64,000 nucleotides of DNA from Bradyrhizobium sp. dw_411 (GTDB lineage Bacteria > Pseudomonadota > Alphaproteobacteria > Rhizobiales > Xanthobacteraceae): NCBI RefSeq assembly GCF_018449695.1, contig NZ_JAAVUY010000028.1, positions 1 to 64,000 on the forward strand. The letters are read 5' to 3'. A program made the position numbers and the translations under genes. Below the pieces are notes generated by a model. The model made no database searches. It was not told where the DNA came from and saw only the letters and a program-made list of their open reading frames with translations. Positions 7,528 to 13,921 of this stretch are shown in pieces; within the stretch, counting starts at the first letter, position 1; each line of letters opens with the position of its first letter.

Positions 7528-9282
7528 TTACATCCGCCCCGTCATCGCGCGGCGCGCCAGCGCGAGGCCCATCAGCACGAAGGCCGAGGTGACCTCGGGA
7601 CCGCCGACCAGGATGCGCGTCGGGGTCTTCATCTTGTTCCACTCATAGGCCTTGAACGGCCCGCAGCGGCTGCCTTCGCCGAGATGACTGGCGATGCAAT
7701 GCAGCGCCGGGGCGAAGCTCGCCACGTCGGCTCCGAGATGGCCCAATGCCATCAGCGCCAGCGCGGCGTCGAACACGTTCATCTCGCCGGTGATCAGCTC
7801 GCCTTCGACATAGGCCAGCACTTTGAGGCGGATCATCTCAAACGCGCCGTCGGGATCGATCGCCTGACGTGCCGTAACAGGCAACGCCATGAACGCCGCG
7901 TAGCAGCGGCCGAAATAGGCGCAGTACAGCTCCGGCAGATAATAGATATGCGAGCGTGGATCGGCGAATGCGCCTGATGATGCCAGCCGCTTCTGGAATC
8001 CGACGATCCCCTGCAGGATCGTCAGCCGCGCCGGCGTCTCAAGGATCTTCCAGCGCGCGAGGTTGCGGAAACTGACTTCGAGAATATCGAGATTGAGCGT
8101 CGGATCGAGATCGTTGCCGAATGGCCGCTCGCCTTTGAGATTGTCGATCCAGGTGACGACGCCGCCCTCATAATCGATGCTGTCGTTGAGCGGCACCGTC
8201 ACTTTAGGTTCGTTGACGCCGCCGCGAACCTGATAGCCGGCGTAGAAATCCAGCAGCGGCTGGTCGAGGATCGGATCGGTCGAACCGGCCTGGGTCGCCG
8301 CCGAGAATGCGCAGGCCGTGGTGTCGCAATCCGGCACGTAGATGCCAAACCCGAGGTCCTGCTTGATCTGCGAGAAGAACCGCGAAAAGCGCGGATGCGG
8401 CAGCGGCGCCAGCGCGGTGATGACGCTGACCATGCGGCCGTCCTGCGCCCGCACGTCTTCGCGGCTGGTGGTCAGGCAAAAATCGACCATGTCGGCGATC
8501 GCACGGCGCGACGTGGCGGTTTCGCCTGACGACGCAAGTCCGGTCTCGATGAAGCTCAGCAGGGCCTCGGTGAAGAACGCGTCGTAATAGGCCGAGCGGT
8601 GGCGGATCTGCATCGGCTGCCACATCGGCTCGGCGATGCCCTTCCAGGGCGGATTGATCAGCGCGCGGGCCGGCGAGCGGGCGATGAAGATCCGCGCCAG
8701 ATTAAACAGCAAGGTCGAGTTCTTGTAGCCGCGGGCATTGAGCCCGGTCAGCGCCATCTGGAATTCGCGGCCGCGGACATCCGGATCGCCGATCAGGTTG
8801 AAGGCCGCATAGGTCGGGATAAAGCCGTTACTGCGATAGGCGCGCAGCAGATGGGCGCCGCAAATGCGGATGATGCGCTCGATCTCGGCAAGGCCCGGCG
8901 CCGCCGCCCCATTGAGCCCCGGCGCCGCCGCACCATTCGTCATCGTCCTGGGCTGCGGATGCCGGACATCGATCGTGTCCAGCAGCGCTGCGACCGGCCG
9001 GCCGATCGCGGCCCAGTCCGGCGCCTCATCGTCGCGCGCCCGGATCAGCGCCTCGCGCAGGCCGTCGAGCCGCGGCGTCTCGCGCAATTCGCTGAGCCCG
9101 GCGCGCCGTAGCAGCGGGCGCAATGCGGGATTGCCGAGCGCGGTCTTGTAGAATTTGGCGAGGTGTGGATCGCCGCCGGCGCCGTTGAGCAGCAGGGGGT
9201 CGCAGACCTCATACAGCGACGGACCGTCCTTCCGGGCCGTCAGCGCGCGGTATGCGGCTCCGGCGAGTTCCATAACGGCCAT
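7528..9282 (-). CDS. conserved protein of unknown function, 584 aa
   Basis: Not recognised. The 584 residues look soluble, without signal peptide or membrane segments, and are rich in helix-forming stretches. Visible marks are a CDTTACAF Cys pair, a GGVVTWID segment in the middle, and a tandem duplication NGAAAPGL-NGAAAPGL near residues 118-133 that looks like replication slippage. Repeated helical blocks recall alpha/alpha-toroid folds, but this is only an impression. It stands alone on the minus strand, divergent from the caspase-like gene at 9728. A CRP-type box lies 210 bp upstream of its start. Confidence 0.7.
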   Translation of the reverse strand: MAVMELAGAAYRALTARKDGPSLYEVCDPLLLNGAGGDPHLAKFYKTALGNPALRPLLRRAGLSELRETPRLDGLREALIRARDDEAPDWAAIGRPVAALLDTIDVRHPQPRTMTNGAAAPGLNGAAAPGLAEIERIIRICGAHLLRAYRSNGFIPTYAAFNLIGDPDVRGREFQMALTGLNARGYKNSTLLFNLARIFIARSPARALINPPWKGIAEPMWQPMQIRHRSAYYDAFFTEALLSFIETGLASSGETATSRRAIADMVDFCLTTSREDVRAQDGRMVSVITALAPLPHPRFSRFFSQIKQDLGFGIYVPDCDTTACAFSAATQAGSTDPILDQPLLDFYAGYQVRGGVNEPKVTVPLNDSIDYEGGVVTWIDNLKGERPFGNDLDPTLNLDILEVSFRNLARWKILETPARLTILQGIVGFQKRLASSGAFADPRSHIYYLPELYCAYFGRCYAAFMALPVTARQAIDPDGAFEMIRLKVLAYVEGELITGEMNVFDAALALMALGHLGADVASFAPALHCIASHLGEGSRCGPFKAYEWNKMKTPTRILVGGPEVTSAFVLMGLALARRAMTGRM

Positions 9283-9491
9283 GCGTTGCTTTCGGCGTTT
9301 CCCGCTAAATTTCTGTCCGCACGATCGTGTCGCACGTTCCGTTCAGCCGGTGCCAACCCGCCCAACGGCCAGCGCCCGGCTGTCTCCAACCCGCAGGGCC
9401 TTGCCTGCAAGTCGTTGAAAAAATAACCGAAATCCAAGGGAAAACAATGCGATTGCAAGGCCATTGCCGGCCTGCGCACAACAAAGCCGTT

Positions 9492-9507
9492 TGTGACTGA
9501 TATCACA
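9492..9507. promoter_or_regulatory. CRP-type operator TGTGA-N6-TCACA
   Basis: Perfect consensus half-sites TGTGA and TCACA separated by CTGATA, with T-rich flanks. It lies in the 445-bp gap between the divergent genes at 9282 (minus) and 9728 (plus). The CRP-like regulator at 18784-19458 has the recognition-helix residues expected to read TGTGA. Confidence 0.7.
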
Positions 9508-9611
9508 TTCCGAAGCACCAGCTATGCGTCAGTATGAGTCCGGTAACCATGGAGGGTCTAACCCCCAAAGATAGTTGCCGGGGGTGTCCATGCAGGTTAA
9601 GGGTTGGTTTG

Positions 9612-9625
9612 TTGCGGTGCCGCAA
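9612..9625. promoter_or_regulatory. short palindrome TTGCGG-TG-CCGCAA
   Basis: Perfect 6-bp arms around TG, about 100 bp upstream of the caspase-like start. It could be an operator or a small hairpin in the leader. No cognate regulator is recognised. Confidence 0.35.
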
Positions 9626-9727
9626 ATTGATCATAATTGGACGGCAATGCCTTCCGCGACCCCTAAAACCTAGACGGCGTTGGCGCGACTAACCTCGCGT
9701 GCGTTGGACGATGGACAGGACGACACG

Positions 9728-10630
9728 ATGAATTTGAGTGAGTTTCGCATCTCCCGCCGGCCGCTGGCCGTCGCCGCCGTTCTGGTCGGCATGGTCTCGC
9801 TGGCGATCGGCGCCCATGCCGCGTTGAATATGCGTTCGCTCGATGCTGCGCTGTCGGTCGCCTCCGAGCAGGCCGGCCCGGCCGCCAAAAACAAGCCGTC
9901 CCGCGTCGCCTTGGTGATCGGCAATGGCCATTACCCCGACGCCAATGCGCCCCTGACCCAGCCGATCAACGACGCCCGCGCGCTGACGTCAGCGCTCCGT
10001 CGCGACGGCTTCGACGTCGACGTGATCGAAGACGCGACCAAGGACGACATGGACCGCGCCATCGGCCGGCTCAAGGCCAAGCTGCGGCCGGACTCGGTGG
10101 TGATGCTGTTCTTTGGCGGCTACGGTGTTCAGGTCGGCCGCGAGAGCTACATGATCCCGGTCGATGCCGCGATCTGGAAGGAATCCGATGTGCGCCGCGA
10201 CGGCATGAGCATCGAAGCCGTGCTCGACGCGATGAAAGAGCAGGGCGCCTGCGCCAAGCTGGTCGTGGTCGATGCCTCCAGGCGCAACCCCTATGAACGC
10301 CGCTTCCGCACCTTCTCGCATGGCCTCGCCCCGATCACCGCGCCCGACAACGCGCTGATCCTGACCTCGGCGACGCCGGGCCAGGTGGCTGATGATTCCA
10401 ATGGCCAGCATTCGGTGCTGATGTCGGAATTGCTGGCGAACCTCAACAGCCTCAATGCCGGCGAATCCAACAAGGCTTTGGCCGACCGCGCCGCCGCCGC
10501 CGAAGCCGTCTTCAACAAAACCCGCATTGCCATCTCCCGCGCCTCCGACGGCGCGCAAGTGCCGTCGGTTTCTTCCTCGCTGCTGGAAGATGTGCGGTTC
10601 GGCGTGACTGCCGCCGACGCGGGCGGTTAG
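9728..10630 (+). CDS. caspase-fold protein with degenerate catalytic dyad
   Basis: 300 residues; the start MNLSEFRIS is preferred over the frame from 9680. An N-terminal hydrophobic segment (about residues 14-30) suggests export or a membrane anchor. The peptidase C14 fold is clear: RVALVIGNGHYPD, QPINDARALTSALRRDGFDV, VMLFFGGYGVQ, SYMIPVD and VVVDASRRNPYERRF. Active members have His in the G-H-G-x-Q position and Cys in DAC-R-N-P; here these are Tyr132 and Ser184. The protein is probably not a peptidase. A close relative with TPR repeats is encoded at 24523-25983, also with a substituted dyad. A CRP-type box lies 220 bp upstream. Confidence 0.85.
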   Translation: MNLSEFRISRRPLAVAAVLVGMVSLAIGAHAALNMRSLDAALSVASEQAGPAAKNKPSRVALVIGNGHYPDANAPLTQPINDARALTSALRRDGFDVDVIEDATKDDMDRAIGRLKAKLRPDSVVMLFFGGYGVQVGRESYMIPVDAAIWKESDVRRDGMSIEAVLDAMKEQGACAKLVVVDASRRNPYERRFRTFSHGLAPITAPDNALILTSATPGQVADDSNGQHSVLMSELLANLNSLNAGESNKALADRAAAAEAVFNKTRIAISRASDGAQVPSVSSSLLEDVRFGVTAADAGG

Positions 10631-10730
10631 GTAGCTCTCAATCCTCGATATCGGTGGGCGGCCGTAAGGCCGCTGACTTTGCCTCGCAAGCGGGGCGAGG
10701 GAGCGCACCGTCATGCTGCAAAATTTGGTC

Positions 10731-10828
10731 GTCATTCCGGGATGCGCCACTTGGCGCAGGCCCGGAATCCATACTCACGATCGTGGTTATGGATTCCGGG
10801 CTCGCGCTGCGCGCGCCCCGGAATGACG
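10731..10828. repeat. palindromic element, GTCATTCCGGG family (long form)
   Basis: 98-bp imperfect inverted repeat between the convergent caspase-like and adaptor genes. Inner arms GGAATCCATA and TATGGATTCC flank the centre. It could end transcription from both sides. Confidence 0.85.
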
Positions 10829-10886
10829 AGTTGATGTAGTTGTTCGCGCAAACTCGCGCATCCGCATCCCCGCCGCTCTCTCACTT

Positions 10887-10909
10887 CCTCCCCCCTTGCG
10901 GGGGAGGGT
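10887..10909. repeat. C/G-rich hairpin repeat
   Basis: CCTCCCCCC, TTGC, GGGGGAGG form a strong stem, related to the element at the window start. It lies about 80 bp past the end of the minus-strand adaptor gene, so a termination role for that gene is possible. The rest of the 10631-10987 gap shows no gene. Confidence 0.5.
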
Positions 10910-10987
10910 CGGGGTGGGGGGTAGCCGCAAACGCTAAACAAAGACGGGCCGTACGTCAGCGCAGCAACTTAACCTCGGCGCAGCGCG

Positions 10988-11893
10988 TCACTTCTCCTCC
11001 GCGCTCGCCGTCACCGGCCGCACCGGATCGCCCTCGCGCAGCAGCGCGCCCGCGCGCGCCACCACGATGTCGCCTTCCGCCAGCCCCTCGCGGATTTCGA
11101 CCTGGCCGCCGGACATCAGCCCGACCTCGACCCGCTTGGTCTCGACCCGGGCGCGGCGGATCACCTGCACGACGGTGCCGCCATTGCCATAGAGCACCGC
11201 GGTGAGCGGCACCGCCACGCCGCAGCTCTGCCCGGTCTTGATCATCGCGCGGCCGGACGAATTGGCCAGAAGCTTGCGCGTGGTGGTGACGGAGATGAAC
11301 ACCTGGCCGAGCTGGCTGTTGGGTTCGACCGTGGACGCCACCCGGCGCACCCGGCCGTCGACCTCGCCGGCGCCGAGGATCTTGATCCGCGCGGTCTGGT
11401 TGGCCGCGAGCTTGCCGAGATCTTGCGTGGGCACCAGGCCGACCAGGTCGAACTCGCTGCGCGCGAGGATGGAAAACAGCGCCTCGCCCCGTCCCGACGC
11501 CACCGCGCCGACCTGGGCCGTCGAGGCCGAGATCAACCCGGCCACGGGTGCCGTGACCTGAACCGTGCCGCCCTCCGGCAGCGTCAGCCGCGCCAGCGCC
11601 TGCCCTGCGGTGACGGTATCGCCGGCATCGGCCATGATTTCCGCGACCTTCAGCCCCGGCCGATCCGGCCGCACCGAAGTCTCCTCCCGCGGGATCACGA
11701 TCCCGGCCACCTCGACGACCCGATCGAAGCAGGATTTCGCGGCCTTGAGCACGGTGACCGCCGCACCGCGGGGGGCGTCGGGATCGTCGGCGGCGAGGGA
11801 GGGGGTGGCGAGGCCGAGGCAGAGGAGGGTGGCGAGAGAGGGGACGAGGGATTTTCGGGAAGGATACAGTGCGGCTAAATCAGTCATCAGCAT
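10988..11893 (-). CDS. orphan HlyD/RND-type periplasmic adaptor
   Basis: 301 residues with a signal peptide (about residues 15-35, SLAA cleavage region). It has the membrane-fusion order: barrel-sandwich halves (KVAEIMADAGDTVTAGQALARL; VTAPVAGLISASTAQVGAV), beta-barrel region (SQLGQVFISVTTTRKLL), then the proximal domain (VRVGLMSGGQVEIREGLAEGDIVV-like). No coiled-coil hairpin is obvious, so it is a short-hairpin type. It is paralogous to the adaptor at 22599-23525, sharing the Cys near the N-terminus, NSQLG and SCGVAVP, but no pump gene adjoins it. It may serve the RND pump at 19462-22599 or another elsewhere. ATGs at 11893 and 11887 are equally possible starts. Confidence 0.8.
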   Translation of the reverse strand: MLMTDLAALYPSRKSLVPSLATLLCLGLATPSLAADDPDAPRGAAVTVLKAAKSCFDRVVEVAGIVIPREETSVRPDRPGLKVAEIMADAGDTVTAGQALARLTLPEGGTVQVTAPVAGLISASTAQVGAVASGRGEALFSILARSEFDLVGLVPTQDLGKLAANQTARIKILGAGEVDGRVRRVASTVEPNSQLGQVFISVTTTRKLLANSSGRAMIKTGQSCGVAVPLTAVLYGNGGTVVQVIRRARVETKRVEVGLMSGGQVEIREGLAEGDIVVARAGALLREGDPVRPVTASAEEK

Positions 11894-12119
11894 TCTGGTC
11901 CCGTTTTCTTGGTCATCGATATCAGACGGGGGGCTAAGAAGCCAAGCAGTACGGTAGACGTCGGTCGCTACTTACAACGGATACCCCTCCACCGAGATGG
12001 TTCGATCGCTCGGCAACTCAGAAATGTTCGGACCACCGACGCAAGTTAACCCAAGGTTGTCGTCAATCGTTTAACTCCTCTTCTTGTAGAGTCAGAGCGA
12101 GCAGCGCGGGGGACGCCAA

Positions 12120-12602
12120 ATGGATGAGATACCCGAATTCGACGCGCCGGTTTTCAAGCAACTATCGAAAAATGACTCAGGGCAGGGGGACAATAATCAA
12201 GCAGGCTTTGTCATACCGATTGAGCTTTATCCCTATTTTCCGCCGTTGGTGAAGAGCGATACGGAGACTGCTCCGGGAGTGCAGATTAACGCAATCTTGG
12301 TCGTTGCAAATAAGGAAGTCGGACTTGTTCAGACCCGTTATCAACTTCAGACATGGGGGAAGGCACGGAAGGGGGAACACCGGATAACGGGAAATCTCGC
12401 TCCGCTTAGAGGGTTATCTGGGCCGTATCAAAGAATAGCGTGCCTTGTGTCTCGTCTAGGAAACCATGCTTTCTACCCAGCGAATTTTTCTTGGACACCC
12501 CAGCTAGCGAGAAAGGCTGACATGGAAAGCCGGCAAGAAGAACGTCGTGTTCCGGTACAAGAGACGGATCAGCTGAGAATTCTCGAATATCGCCGGAAAT
12601 AG
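12120..12602 (+). pseudogene. truncated type II restriction endonuclease (EcoRII-N/B3-like domain)
   Basis: The start follows GGGGGAC at good spacing. Residues 12-30 (FKQLSKNDSGQGDNNQAGF) and about 72-95 (QTRYQLQTWG, KGEHRITGNLAPL) resemble the B3-like DNA-recognition domain of EcoRII-type endonucleases, where IKRLSANDTG-type and RITR-type motifs occupy the same places. After about residue 97 the frame continues through the antisense strand of the methyltransferase fragment to a stop at 12602, so the last 60 or so residues are not endonuclease sequence. The catalytic domain is absent. GC content looks lower than in the neighbours, suggesting acquired DNA. Confidence 0.55.
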
Positions 12603-12936
12603 GATGGTTGTCGGGAAAATTGTTGGCGTAGGTTTTCTGGCTGTTCAGATCCCATTCGGACGTGAACACACAACGGCCACCGATGCTCTCAAAACCTTTA
12701 CGTAGACCGCCAATGCCAGCGAAAAGGTCGATGAAGCGAAACCAGCCGGGTACGTTCGCAATACGAGAAGCTGCAGCATCTTCTAATAAAGTAATGGCCG
12801 CCCCAGATGGTTCTCCTGTTCCCGCTTGATAGCGATACCCCGTACTACGGGAGACCTTGATGAGGGAAATAGCTTCATCGAAAGAGAGACCTGCTTGCTG
12901 GTGCAGCGTTGTAAATCTTGTCACTCTACCAGCCAC
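12406..12936 (-). pseudogene. N-terminal fragment of a C5-cytosine DNA methyltransferase
   Basis: GTG start after GGGGGC. Residues 1-60 form a short helix-turn-helix-like region ([14 protein letters not shown]) such as precedes some autoregulating methyltransferases. Motif I is [15 protein letters not shown] near residue 68, and motif [10 protein letters not shown] carries the catalytic Cys near residue 138. The similarity stops at [10 protein letters not shown], and the frame ends after two more codons. Motifs VI-X and the target-recognition domain are missing, so it cannot methylate DNA. It is convergent with, and joined at its 3' end to, the endonuclease fragment on the plus strand. Confidence 0.8.
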
Positions 12937-13231
12937 TTTTGCCCCCGAATCTCTGTGTCAATGAATCCCAACCTGACACAATCTTACCCAGCGAACAATT
13001 AAAATGTTCTTACTTTGTTCTATTTTCGACTTTCATACCGGGTAAATTGCAGAACGACAATACGGACCAGCGCCTCTGAAGATAATTTCGCGTAAAACCC
13101 AATTTCCCCTGCCAATTCAAGGTGATTCCATCCGTCCAGATGGACCGCAAAAAATATTCTGCTTTTCGCATCCCCCAAATCATTGGCATCTTGCGGCTGT
13201 CTCGTCCCACCTGAGGGGCGGCTCGCGATCG
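12937..13231. other. AT-richer non-coding stretch upstream of the methyltransferase fragment
   Basis: About 295 bp with lower GC than the flanks. Short minus-strand frames enter it from the repeat at 13232 but match nothing recognised. It probably holds the promoter of the methyltransferase remnant and the edge of the acquired segment. Confidence 0.4.
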
Positions 13232-13540
13232 TCACGGACGCGGGGCGGGATGCGGTGGACGCGGATGCGCTTTTGACGAATAGCGTGTGATGCGGACGGC
13301 GAAGTCGTGTGGTCCTGACGCCTCGACGCTGGCGTTCAAGTTTCGCGGACGTTTCGCGAAGCGACGGTGACAAAAGAGCCCGATCACCGGGGAGAGTACG
13401 AAGGAAACCGTTAACACCATCGCGTGCGGGAATGCCGGGTTCTCCGGTGCAACCGTGGTGACTAACGCGCGTGCTACACTACTCTACACGCGCGGCTGCG
13501 GGTGCATCGAGCACCCGGCATTCCCCACGCCCTCTTTGTT
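13232..13540. repeat. conserved intergenic element of about 300 bp, recurrent in Bradyrhizobium
   Basis: From CACGGACGCGGGGCGGGAT to GGCATTCCCCACGCCCTC. From memory this sequence recurs almost verbatim in many intergenic regions of Bradyrhizobium genomes, often with spurious small ORFs called on it. It contains an inverted pair, CGGGAATGCCGGGT near 13427 and ACCCGGCATTCCCC near 13514, about 85 bp apart, enclosing a direct-looking CGCGCG-rich hairpin. No protein is supported. It may be a non-autonomous mobile or structured RNA element. Confidence 0.5.
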
Positions 13541-13605
13541 TTGGGCGAAGCTATCGAGCGTCACTCGGGCATTTCGTGCCGCGGGGATGCTGAGGTGTGC
13601 CTTGG

Positions 13606-13692
13606 CGTCATTGCGAGGAGCGGAGCGACGCGGCAATCCATACTTTCTTTGCGTTGCGCGATGGATTGCTTCGCTTACGCTCGCAATGACGG
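13606..13692. repeat. palindromic element, GTCATTGCGAG family
   Basis: CGTCATTGCGAGGAGCGGAG on the left and GCTCGCAATGACGG on the right, with inner arms CAATCCAT and ATGGATTG. It is the full-length form of the family also seen at 30107-30180. Confidence 0.85.
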
Positions 13693-13752
13693 TGATTACG
13701 TTTCGCGCGCTTGGCTGTTTGAAATTTGAATCGGTGCTGCAACACCCTCAGT

Positions 13753-13900
13753 GTCGTCCCGGCCTTGAGCCGGGACCCATAACCACGGGGCGTGGGGTTG
13801 TGCGAAGGTGATCGAACGGCGTGCTTGAACGATAGGCCGCGGCGCCGCGATGAGCGCAATTGCGCTCACGCTAGGGGTCCCGGCCTGCGCCGGGACGACG
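13753..13900. repeat. palindromic element, GTCGTCCCGGCC family
   Basis: Begins GTCGTCCCGGCCTTGAGCC, with its own small stem CCCGGC...GCCGGG, and ends GGCCTGCGCCGGGACGAC. Inner sequence includes GAGCGCAATTGCGCTC, a perfect palindrome. Short hairpins of the same type are at 45962-45987 and 54801-54826. Confidence 0.75.
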
Positions 13901-13921
13901 GCAGGGGGGATGCGATAGCGG

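Noticed and set aside
6232-7977. Plus-strand open frame of 581 codons
   Set aside because: It runs antisense through LssY_C, a repeat element, the SNase-like gene and part of the 584-aa gene, so it cannot be one real protein.
9728-10630. Active metacaspase-type peptidase
   Set aside because: The His and Cys positions hold Tyr and Ser, so peptidase activity is not claimed.
13010-13373. Minus-strand frames of 66 and 117 codons in the repeat region
   Set aside because: They overlap each other and the recurrent intergenic element, and neither has a ribosome site or family resemblance. Possible remnants, but not supportable.
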